Below are positions 20,769 to 31,300 of a stretch of 64,000 bases of DNA, piece by piece. Made by a program: the position numbers and the translations under genes. The notes under the pieces were generated by a model. That model ran no database searches, had not been told where the DNA came from, and saw nothing but the letters and a program-made list of their open reading frames with translations. This stretch comes from Ochromonas danica (lineage: Eukaryota; Sar; Chrysophyceae; Chromulinales; Chromulinaceae), in assembly GCA_015146655.1 (NCBI GenBank), contig VKHL01000098.1, forward strand, positions 42,392 through 106,391, read 5' to 3'. Position 1 is the first letter of the stretch. The number at the start of each line of letters is the position of its first letter.

Positions 20769-22217
20769 TTAGTCAACAAAGATCTTGCAGAAGTCGTCGT
20801 AGTCTATGCCGTAGAGCACCGCGTCATGGTCATCTTTTCTACCACTTCTGTCTCTGTCGTCACTTCTTCTGAGGTCACAGCAGTATCTATCTTGATTGAT
20901 GCGCAAGACCTCCACACTCTCTCCTCGATGCGCTCCTCGCACTATGACAGCCTTCTCTCCTACTCGAGGCACTACAGTCTGCAAGGAGTCAATTGGCACC
21001 ACCACAGTGTCTCCATCTTCCAGCAGGCGAAGCTCAGCCTGGTCGTCTTCGAAGATGGCCTGGACGAGCGCCTTCTGGCCTGACTGCTGCCCGCGCACGA
21101 TCTTGACCACCAGACCCTCCATGACCCAGCGAGAAGAGCGGCGGCTCGAGTCTGACGGAAGGGAGCTTTCCTTGGACGCGCTGGTTGGAGCAGCAGCAGC
21201 GGTAAGCTTGATGGAGGAGGAGGAGGTTTCCTTCATGAGCAGCGAGAGGGTCGCTGGTCGCTTGTGAGCATTCAAACGATTCTGCACCTGATCTTCCTCT
21301 TCTTCTTCACTTTCCGCTTCTTCTGTGAAGAGAGACTTGCCTTGAGCTACCACACCTCCTCGAGGACGTTTCTTGCCACCACAGTTGAGAGAGATGATGG
21401 CAACAGCCACGGCCTCTCGCTTTGTCTCGTCTGCTTGTTGTTGTTGTTGTTGTTGATCGAGGCCACACGAGTCATGGCCTTGCTGTTGTTGCTGTTGTTG
21501 TTGTGCAAGTCTAACTTGAGCTTCAATGTCTCTTCTAATTCTGTCTTCATCGTCCACGTCTGCTTGTCGTCTTCCCTGTGCCTGTGCCTCACGGGCCAGA
21601 GCCTTTGGGTCACGATCAATGAACTGCACGAACCAGCCCTTCTCCGTCTCGTCAACAATCGCCTTGCCTTCCTTGCCTAGGTACTTGAGGAAGCCTGTCA
21701 GCGTGGTCCACACGGTGGCATTCATATGAATATGATGTTTGTCTGCGATGTACTCCTGGTAGACTCGATTGGCTAGAATGCGTTTGCAGCCATGGCCTCG
21801 ATTGAGAGTGTCCAGATAGCCACGCTCGAACTCCTTGGAGAACTCATCGAGAACAGAGTTAGGATTCTCTGCGAAGAGTCGCATGGCTCGTAAATGGCCT
21901 TCGCTCATCGTGTGGCACTTGAAGCCATTCTCATCGCGACACTTCCCACAACACAAACACACACAGAGCAAGTGAAGTGAAGTGAGATAGAGGCACACAG
22001 TGCAGGGGATAGGATCGATCGATCTCACCTGCTTCTGACACATCTGACAGTACCATCTCAACTTCTGCAGACCCACTGCCTTCTGTCTGTTGGCTAGACC
22101 TAATTTAGTCACAAGAGAGACAGACAGAGACAGAGACAGAGACAGTCAAGTACAAGGTTGAACAGCACTTCATGACAGTTCCTTACCTTTCGGAGAAAAG
22201 GAGTCGTGCTTGGGCAT
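20769..22217 (-). CDS. KIN17: KIN17 DNA/RNA-binding protein, 3 exons
   Basis: Exons 22217-22187, 22099-22029 and 21941-20769 (two 87-nt introns; phases 1 and 0) give 424 residues. KIN17 is a conserved nuclear protein associated with the spliceosome and DNA repair. The zinc finger is assembled across intron 2: WYCQMCQKQ|CRDENGFKCHTMSEGH, a perfect family match. It is followed by the winged-helix KOW-associated region (NRGHGCKRILANRVYQEYIADKHHIHMNATVWTTLTGFLKYLG and KGWFVQFIDRDP). The C-terminal half holds tandem SH3/KOW-like segments (WVMEGLVVKIV, GEKAVIVRGAHRGESVEVL). Poly-Gln runs at about 200-225 are encoded by TTG/TGC repeats. The terminal YDDFCKIFVD matches the family end. Confidence 0.93.
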
Positions 22218-22389
22218 GGCTATGAATGACTTGATAGATAATAAGACCTCCTTCTCTTATTGTCAGCCAATATTAAGTAAATCCTTAACTACTGCCATAG
22301 CGTATTTACATATTTTATGAACCACGCAAAGTAATAATATGTCACTCTTGTCCTTCTCACCTCTTTGACTAGTTTGACTTATCTTGAGG

Positions 22390-22949
22390 ATGTCCTGGAA
22401 GGAGAAGTCTGTTGGAGAGGTGAACAAAGTCTTTCTGGTCAATACTATCCAGAGTGTCGAAGCACACAATCGAAAAGAAGAAGTCGAATCTTGCTGGAGA
22501 CAGCATGACCTTCAGCGACGGCCTCTGCCTCCTCCTCCTCCTCCTGCCCCTGACCCTTCCTCGTCTTCTTCTTCTGCTAACGCTAACTCTGGAGGTGGTT
22601 ATGAGAGAGACCGTGAAGCCTGGGCAGTCAAGAAGGTATGGTCTCTCCTCCTCCTCCTGCTATATAGACTACTCTCACTCATTGGCTGGGGATGTGCTGG
22701 GCGGTGCAGTTGCAGACCATAATCAAGACAGCGGACAAAGCCGGTGTCTCTTCCTCCTCCTCCTCTGACTCTGAAGGGTCGGAGAAGAAGAAGAAGTCAA
22801 AGAAGAAGAAGAAGAAGAGCAGGAAGAGCAAGAGGGAGAAGGAAGCCAAGCACCACAAGAGCAAGAAGAAGGAGAAAGAGAAAGAGAGCAAGAAGAGGAA
22901 GAGAGAAGAGTTGGAAGAGGGAGAGATTCGCTCCTCCTCCTCCTCCTAG
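22390..22949 (+). CDS. Lys-rich nuclear protein of unknown function, 2 exons
   Basis: Exons 22390-22635 and 22710-22949 (74-nt phase-0 intron; the acceptor could instead be 6 nt further on) encode about 161 residues. The N-terminus (MSWKEKSVGEVNKVFLVNT) is followed by a helical segment around AHNRKEEVESCWRQ, a Pro/Ser-rich stretch and, across the junction, AVKK|LQTIIKTADKAG. The C-terminal half is a Ser-run then a nearly continuous Lys/Glu/Arg tract (nuclear-localisation-like), ending EELEEGEIRSSSSS. The composition suggests a nuclear RNA-processing accessory protein. Its start lies 172 bp from KIN17 in divergent orientation. No family recognised. Confidence 0.65.
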
Positions 22950-24588
22950 TAGTGGTAGTAGTGGTAGTAGCAGACTAAACCAACAGCCCCCATACCCCAT
23001 ACCCCTTAGCCTATACCCCCATGGTCATGGTCATGGTCATGGAGATGATCATTAGTCTAGAGGTGACAATAACAGCACTGAGGGATAATAGATGTGAAGA
23101 GAAGAAAGAAGAGCAGCAGCCTTTACCATCATTACCACCTTGTCATAGCATAGCATACCATACCCTGTCATATCATACTACTAATATGTCATACCATGTC
23201 ATAGCATAGCATACCATACCCTGTCATATCATACTACTAATATGTCATACCATGTCATAGCATAGCATACCATACCCTGTCATATCATACTACTAATATG
23301 TCATACCATGTCATAGCATAGCATACCATACCCTGTCATATCATACTACTAATATGTCATACCATGTCATAGCATAGCATACCATACCCTGTCATATCAT
23401 ACTACTAATATGTCATACCATGTCATAGCATATCATAGCATACCCTGTCATATCATACTACTAATATGTCATACCATGTCATAGCATATCATACCATACC
23501 CTGTCATACTACTAATATGTCATACCATGTCATAGCATATCATAGCATACCCTGTCATACTACTAATATGTCATACCATGTCATAGCATATCATAGCATA
23601 CCCTGTCATACTACTAATATGTCATAGCATGTCATAGCATATCATAGCATACCCTGTCATACTACTAATATGTCATACCATGTCATAGCATATCATAGCA
23701 TACCCTGTCATACTACTAATATGTCATACCATGTCATAGCATATCATAGCATACCCTGTCATACTACTAATATGTCATACCATGTCATAGCATATCATAG
23801 CATACCCTGTCATGTCATACTACTAGTATGTCATACCATACTATACCATATCATACCATGTCATAGCATACCACACCCTGTCATACTACTAGTATGTCAT
23901 ACCATACTATACCATGTCATAGCATACCATACCATACCATGTCATAGCATATCATACGATACTGTAGCATACAATTTCAAACCATAATCCATATCATACA
24001 ATTTCAAACCATGTCATACTATACCATCTCATAGCATACCATCTCATGTCATACTATACTATGCCGTAGCATGTCATACCATGATATGTCACAGCAGCTC
24101 CCACTTCAGCTGCCTCACAGCCATTAGTCCACCTGATACGACAATAGCAGCAGGCATACTGTAGATAGCAAGACAAAGCGTTGACTACAGAACTTGAAGA
24201 ATTGAAATAAACAGAAAACAGAAGAAAACACGAAAAGCCACAAAACTGTCAACGAGCAGAAGAAGAGCAAACAAGTGCTACAGAGTGGCATGAAACATAG
24301 GCAATACAATCTAGCTAATGCACAAGAAGTGAATCGAAACACAAAGCAAGAGTGAAAACATGCAATCTTTGATAATGCAGAAAAAGGTTGAGAAGAGCTT
24401 TTTGTGTCTTGACCACAACAAAATATGACATGTGATCGATGATCATCATCGTTTGCAGTACCATCTGATAAGAACAATGCGATGATGACCCTGTGTTGTG
24501 CTGTATTGCGTTGTGACAGTCATATACTATGATAGTACTATGATAGTAGTATCACAATGCTTAGCACTGATTGGATGTGCTGCTGTCA
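22950..24588. other. 1.6-kb intergenic block dominated by a minisatellite
   Basis: Between the Lys-rich gene and the TPR gene, both ending here in convergent orientation. The first 190 bp include TGGTAG and CATGGT short repeats; 23141-24080 is the minisatellite described next; 24080-24588 is unique AT-balanced sequence with TATGATAGTA repeats at about 24525-24552. A 117-codon minus-strand frame at 24124-24477 is Cys/Phe-rich and not convincing. Confidence 0.6.
23141..24080 (+). repeat. minisatellite with 56-bp units switching to 51-bp units
   Basis: The word CTAATATGTC (or CTAGTATGTC) recurs at 23181, 23237, 23293, 23349, 23405, 23461, 23512, 23563, 23614, 23665, 23716, 23767, 23823 and 23889. 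The first five spacings are exactly 56 bp, the next six exactly 51 bp, the last two 56 and 66 bp. Each unit is built from NCATA pentamers (TCATA, CCATA, GCATA) plus CTACTAATATG and CCCTG spacers; the 5-bp length change equals one pentamer. From about 23900 to 24080 the array decays into irregular pentamers. Confidence 0.97.
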
Positions 24589-25137
24589 CTAAGTCACGCA
24601 GCAGGAATAGCTGGGCTGCGCATCAAGATTTCGAATAATTTTTGCACACAATCGTGTGTTTTTGTGTTCTTTACCGAGAGTCTGTAAGAAGCCATTGTGA
24701 GCGTAGACGAGGTATTGCCGCGCTTCCACGCGACGATCCAATTTGCGCAACATGTCCCCAAGACAGAAGGCAGTGCAACAAGGGGCGGGATGGTCTCGGC
24801 CTAGCAGGCGTTCTCTTGCAGCTAAAGTAACCTTGAAGAGATCCTCCGCCTCGGAGAACTTGCGCTGTGCCTCGTAGATCAGCGCGAGGTTGTGTGCGGT
24901 GGAGAGAGTCTCGGGATGGTCTCTTCCCAGAGCCTTCTCTCGACCTTGTAAGCCAGAGAGGTAGAGGTCTTCTGCCTCACGCAGCTTGCCACCTTCTTTG
25001 AGCACGTCGCCCAGGGTGGTGAAGTCTCTCAAAGTGAAGACTGCCTTGGACTTGGATGAGGTCGAAGATGAGGACAACGTCGCCTTCTTGGAGGAAGGTG
25101 AAGAGCCCTCAGGGTACAGCTTGGCAGACGATCTCAT
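24589..25137 (-). CDS. TPR protein of kinesin-light-chain repeat type
   Basis: 182 residues from the ATG at 25137-25135. After a Ser-rich N-terminal 40 residues come about three tetratricopeptide repeats of the 42-residue kinesin-light-chain class: TTLGDVLKEGGKLREAEDLYLSGLQGREKALGRDHP, NLALIYEAQRKFSEAEDLFKVTLAARERLLGRDHP and CLGDMLRKLDRRVEARQYLVYA with LGKEH. These usually mediate protein binding. The C-terminus is CCVT, which has the shape of a CaaX prenylation box; function unproven. It is much shorter than kinesin light chains and lacks their coiled coil, so it is not a genuine light chain. Confidence 0.8.
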   Translation of the reverse strand: MRSSAKLYPEGSSPSSKKATLSSSSTSSKSKAVFTLRDFTTLGDVLKEGGKLREAEDLYLSGLQGREKALGRDHPETLSTAHNLALIYEAQRKFSEAEDLFKVTLAARERLLGRDHPAPCCTAFCLGDMLRKLDRRVEARQYLVYAHNGFLQTLGKEHKNTRLCAKIIRNLDAQPSYSCCVT

Positions 25138-25396
25138 GCACAAGAGGTCAGGACAGCTCAGGACAGGGCTGGACAGGGTAGGATATGATCAGTATTGGTG
25201 TAGATAGATCTGATTTGGATTTCCGCTGACAGCAGGGGGTGGTGAGGTGGATAGGGTCCAGATAGCCAGATAGCCAAATAGAGGGTTAGTTGTTAAGGAT
25301 GAAGGTAACATTAAGCAGCTCCAAGCTATCAATAGCCTAACAACTAGCAGAGCTTCTACGTGGAATAAAAGTGAGACAGAAGATAGCCAAACTGGG
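25138..25396. other. intergenic, 3' flank of HECT gene and upstream region of TPR gene
   Basis: 259 bp. Contains repeated CAGGACAG words at about 25149-25180 and the cluster CCAGATAGCCAGATAGCC at 25258-25275. No gene seen. Confidence 0.4.
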
Positions 25397-28300
25397 TTAA
25401 GCGAAGCCAAACCCTTCAGAGCCTTCCCGCACAGCCAAGAGCAACTTGTCGCGCAGCTCTTCCTCAGACTGGTAGACGGGTAAGTCCAACTGATTGTAGC
25501 ATGTGTGCGCCGTGGGGAGCAGACCATTCTCCCCACCATAGGCACGATGAATGGAGAACTTTTGTGTGCCACGCATACCCTGTAGTTGCGAGAACCCTCC
25601 CAGCGGGACTTTGCTAGTGCCCGTCACGAACTGGAGGAAGGACGCCCTCTCCTCACGACTGAATGAACGCAAAGCTGACCAAAACCACTTGACCATGTCA
25701 TCTGTTTGACGATATTGGTGGTACTCCGTGTTAGCTTGCAGTTCGTCCACATCGACATCAGGCAGGCCACAGATCAGCAGTTCCAACTCTGCCGGGGAGA
25801 AGATGCAGACGAGCTCAGGTGGAATTAGATCATAAAATCCAGCGAGGAAGGCATCTATCTGCGAGCTGATCGCCGAGGTCATGCGATGGTGAGCTACTAA
25901 GCGCACATAGTCCCACTTGTTGTCCTCTGTCACGGCAATGTTGCTTCCATTTGGAATGAGGTCGATATCTTCCGTTCGGCCGAACTTTTGAATCTCAGCG
26001 GTGAAAGTTGTTCCTGAGAGTCCAAGCTGGTCTAGTGGATGCTCTAATAATAGTCGCAGATTCTTGTAGTAGTCGGGCTCAGTGGCTTCAATGTCACTGA
26101 AATCAATTGGCAATCCCAGCACATGTTTGTAGAAGGATCTAATGAAAACAACAATCAAGGTGAGGATCACTGGTCAAGAATCAGATCCAACATAAGATTA
26201 GCCCTTCTCACCTAGTAAAGTGTGCATCCATGAGCTGCCCATCACAAATGGCTTTACCAATAACTCGGCCAACGATCTTGAAATAATCCAAATGGTTGGA
26301 GTTGATAAAGCTCACAGGATTGGGTTGGAATGTCGTTCCGTCAGCCGTAGCCATAAATAGCGCATAGTTGGGATTGAATATCTCGCGCGAGAGAATAGTG
26401 TACCACTCTCGGGTTAATCCGCCAGCATCAACACCTTCCTCGTTATAGAAGTTAATCTGCAGGCGACCACGCATCTCGTCTGCTGTGCGTGAGCGAAGTT
26501 GATGGAAAGTGTCTTCGAAGACTTGGGTGCGCCGGATTTGCAAGTGTAAAGTCCTGCGCTGTTGTCGCTGTAGACGGCGTAGTTTGGAGAAGAAGAACTT
26601 TCTCTTGTTCTCGAAAGCTAGACAACTACGGAATTGCACCACGCGGGTAAGAACGGAGAGACTGCCATCAAGCAGACCGGGTTTCGAGCGAATGAGAAGA
26701 TTTAGCATGGATTGGTTGCTCTGAACAAAAGACAACAGGCGTGCATGCTTGGCAGAGAGGTTGTGAGTTAGGATGCTCAAGGAACTCGTGAGACTGATAT
26801 TGTGACTCAGCTTGGCCGCAGAAGACAAAGAAGACTGCCTTCGCAAGAGTCTTCCTTCCTCCGTTGTCTCAGAAGTGTTCAAGATAGACACGTTGGCTCG
26901 CTGATAGTTGCTTGTGTTTCGATACTTGCAGCCTGGAGTGTTTGCGAGCGCTTGGGCCACAACTTGAGCGAAAGAGGTAGGATCAGAAGCAGCAGAGGGT
27001 AAGGAGGGTGTTTCCTTTTTGCTTTCGATAGCCTCAGGAGTTTGTGAGTTTGCTGAGGGGGCAACTCCACCTCGTCTGTCATTGCTGCTATTGATGGAGG
27101 GTTTAGCACACACAACATCACTTCCAAAAGTTATGAAGAAGCTCTCAATCACTGGCAGAATGGCACGTAGCGTGGACGCAAGGAAAGTTTGTTGGGGACT
27201 GATTCGATTCGACTCATCGGCAGGATTATGTTCACTATTCTCGCCTGTCAATTGCGTCTTGAGCTTTGCAAGAACACTTTCCAAAGAGCTGGACATCTCT
27301 CCAAGAGAGTCAAAGGGAATGATCTCTTCGAAAACTTGCTCACTCCTATCCGCTACGAACTGCAATGTTTGAAGTAAACGTAGCAATCGATCATACTGCT
27401 GGCTGTTGCTTTGTCCATCTAGGCACAAGGTGCGGATGACACCGCCTTGTTCAGTCGTGCCGCTGAGGCACAAATGATGATGGAAAGATGACAACTTCGC
27501 CTCCACCTGATCAGCCAGGTCTGTGACCACGTCGTGTAATAACTCAGTGAATGTTTGACAATTGGTTCGAATTTTTGCCAACCGAGCGATTGTTCCTGTG
27601 ATCAATGAGAATATTTTGGGTGAACAAGCATCACTTAGGAGCGCATCACATATCTCGCTCAGAGCGTCTCTACTCAAGACGACAAACGGAATAGACACCA
27701 TTGATGTGTCAGCTGCTTCGTTGTCCTCCGAGCTGCGTGCTCGATCAAGATGTTCCAGTGGTTGTGTTGCCTGCTCCACCAGCGCCATCAAAGCCTCTAA
27801 CTCGTTAGTGCGAGTATTGGCCAAAAGACGGGGCAGAGCATGAAGGAAAAGCTCCACCAATGAATTCGACGACTTTTGAGGCGATTCTCTGTTAGAAAGG
27901 TTTCCCTCCTTGTTGTGGTTAAGGACCTTCAAATCCACAATTTCACCACTCTCAGAGCGCTCAGCCAGTAACAGATAATTGAACGCCGCATTACTACTGC
28001 ATAGATTGTTTAGAACATACAAGATGCGCTGAGAGGCAACAGAAGAGAGTTGCCAACTTCCTGATGAAGGTTCGCTGAACGAAACTATCGGGCGACTCGC
28101 AGTTATTGACGACTGATTTTCCGCGAATACGCTACAGTCTATCTTCCCATGAGAAAGCTCGCGCATTGCAATATTGACGAGAGACTTATCGTGAACGTAC
28201 AGTCCTGCGAGAAGTCTGAAAAAGCTGTCTTTCAATTTAATAGAGAAGCACAGATTCTCACCAGCTCTCAACAAAGTTGCAGTAAAGGCACTAGGCTGTT

Positions 28301-31300
28301 TGGTGGGTATAATAAGTCCCTTGGCTGTTGCAACCAAAAGTTTACTTGGAACATGAGTTTGAGGAACAGCAGGAGCGGAAATGATGAAGCAACTGCCCTT
28401 GATATGTTTTTGTCTCCCACTATCATTATTTGCTTGAACAGAGAATCCCATCCTTCGACCTCTTCGAGGGATGTAAACCTCATCCTCACCATCAAGGTCA
28501 TCATCATCACCATCAAAATCAAAGGTCCCGTGTTCCAACAAGCCTGGCTCATCACCAGGTTGGGCCGCTCTGGTTGGATCAGTGGTGCGCATCACTCGTT
28601 GCATAAGCTCTCTTCGTTGGAAGTTATTTGCAGCCCGTTCTCGAAGTGCTTGAGCCTCTGCGACTACTTCAGGTGGCAATGTGGCCAAGAACTCTGCATC
28701 TGCCGTCAACAAAACCTCTGCACGTAGTTCTAAAGACAATGAAGCCAAGAACGTCATATTGTCGTTTTCTTGGGTGGGCCCGGAAGAAGCATTGTTGGAT
28801 GCAGACGCTGTAGTGGCTGGTGGTGGCAATCCTCGCTCTCTTCGTGCTTGCTCCAATACCTCTTGGCGAATGTTGTCAGGCAGGCTCATAATCGTTTCAT
28901 AATCATAACCTGCAGCTTCTGCTAACTCTCGCAATTGTTCCTCAGTCTCTCCATATTGCTCAATTATTTCACGCTGCATGTCTACAGGAAGCGAGTAAAA
29001 GACGTCTGCATCATAGCCGGCAGGACAACGTAGAGCACCCCCAGCAGTTCCATCGGAGGACGAAGATCTTGGTTCATCATTATCCGCATTGGCTACATCT
29101 GCATTCGTCTCAGCAGCCGAAGAAGTATGGTTCTCACTATCGTCGTTAACACCTCCTTCCTCCGCATTATCACCACTATTACCGCCACTAATACTGTCCT
29201 CTTCATCCTCTTCAACAGGGGGCAGCGGACCAACCACAGCTTCATCGAGGAATTGGACATAAGACTCGGCCCCTGATGCGATACCTCCACTTGCATCGAC
29301 TGATTGCCCTCCACCTATCTCTCCATGACTTGCAGTGCCATCTTGAGTGACAGTCAAGGAAACATCATCATTGTCAAGTTCGTGAGCAGGATTGAGAGGG
29401 GTGGCTGTCCTCCCTAATGTGCTGTTATCATCCATGCTCATTTCTTCGCGACGACCAATTTGATGAGACACTTCTTCAAAATTAATGGCGTCATTAGCAG
29501 CTCCCGCTTCCTCTTGAGGAAGAGTAAGGACTGACATTTCTTCATTTCCCTCCTCCTGATCAGGACTATCGAATTCGATCAGTGGCGGGATAGGACCTCC
29601 ACGAACAGATTCCTCTTCGGGATTAGTTCTTGGATTGGGATCTTGAACAGCCTGCATGCTTTGAAGAGACAATGAAACACCATCTTGCAACGGAGCGCCT
29701 CGACTAGCAAAAGTTGCGGTTGATTGTGACTGCGAGGCTTCTTCGGTTACTTCCTCAACCTCCAACTCGCGGGTCAAATAATTCTCCACTATTCGCTGCA
29801 AATTATCTATTATATCCGTGTTTGGTGTTGGCGTTTCAGTGCGCACGTTTGAAGGACGAGGAGCAGCTCCAAATCGACCAACGGATGGCCACATAGCTTG
29901 AAGCGGAATACCATTTAATTCAGGAGGTGGAGATGGCAATCCATAAGCCTCGAAAGGTGAAGGGAAGGCCGGGTTAGGAGGTAAACGCAAAATTGCGCGA
30001 TATCCAGTGCCTCCAGATGAGTTAACCTGGAAAATGCTCGGTGTTTGATTAACTGGACGCAAACGCGCTGCATCAGCAAGAGCATTCCATTGGTTATGTA
30101 TCGAAGAAGCTTCCAACATTGGGTGGTTAACTCTTTCGGGGTTTATTTCCAATGCTCCTTGTAGTCCCTGAGGTAATAGCTCGCCAAAACCAGCGGTGTT
30201 TTCTTGAGGCACATTGCCGTGCAACGACGGACCAGCCAACATTCGAGCCAGCTCTGCAACACGATCCAAACTATAATCATCTCCATCGCCTGCACGGCTA
30301 AGTTCTTGCATAATACTCTGAAATTCATTCATGCGAGCATCGGGAGGAGTCAACATCGAAGCACCGGGGAGATTGAAGTCTTGCAAATCCAGCACTCGAT
30401 TACCAGCCAATGAACCCATGAATTGAGACAAAAGTTGTGGATCCGAGGCTGGGACAGAACTGTCAACATTGACGTAGGAATCATCACCCGCCTCCATTTC
30501 ATCTTCGTCAACGTGAAACTCTACATGCCTGCCAGCAAAGAGTGGATTAGAATCTCTCAAGTCTGGCTCTGCATCAAACCCTCTTTCTTCATGCTCATGT
30601 TCATCCTCGTTTTCATCCTCTTCCACGTCATCCTCATCTTCGTCCTCTTCATCCTCTTCAGACTCGGATTCTTCAGAGGATAGTTGATCTTCTACTATTC
30701 CATGGTCCTCCTCAAGCAGATCATGTTCAGTGGGATGTTGATCGTTCGAGAGCGATGTGCTTGCTCCACCAGTAGCTGTAGCTAAGTCAACCATCTCGTC
30801 AACTATGTGACTGTCAGATGTCTTCAACGTGGGGCTTTGATTTTGTTGCAATTCAGAGACATAGACATCCAAAAACTGGAGCACTTTGGGCCGAGAAACC
30901 AACTCAGCCAACTCTATGGCCCTTTGGAAAACTTGGACATGCGAAGGAATGTTGGAAGACACAGCAAACATAATCTTGGATAACACGGAGAGCAGCTTTT
31001 CATTATGAAGAAGATAATAGACAGCATCCACGGAAACTCCTTGTTGATTCTTCTTCTCCACGCTCTTGCTGTGATTCTTGCTGGATTGAATCATCAATAA
31101 CAACAAGGATAACAGCCGACTTAGACGTGAAAGAATGGCATCAGAAGACTGAAGCTCCCCAACAAGATGGTTGATTAATTTCATCACCTCCTTTAACGCC
31201 AAGAAACGCGACGGACCTTTGAAGGCAGATAATATAACGACAAAGCGTGTGCACACAGAGATCATCTGTTTATCAATTGCACTACTTTCTTCTGTTCCAA

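Noticed and set aside
23670-23987. 105-codon plus-strand ORF in the repeat
   Set aside because: It is a translation of the minisatellite (repeated SYHVIAYHS) with no start context or domain.
23141-24080. CRISPR-like array
   Set aside because: Repeat units are contiguous with no unique spacers, the genome is eukaryotic and the period change is one pentamer; it is a minisatellite.
24124-24477. 117-codon Cys/Phe-rich minus-strand ORF
   Set aside because: No conserved pattern, weak start, sits in 3'-flank sequence; kept as unassigned.
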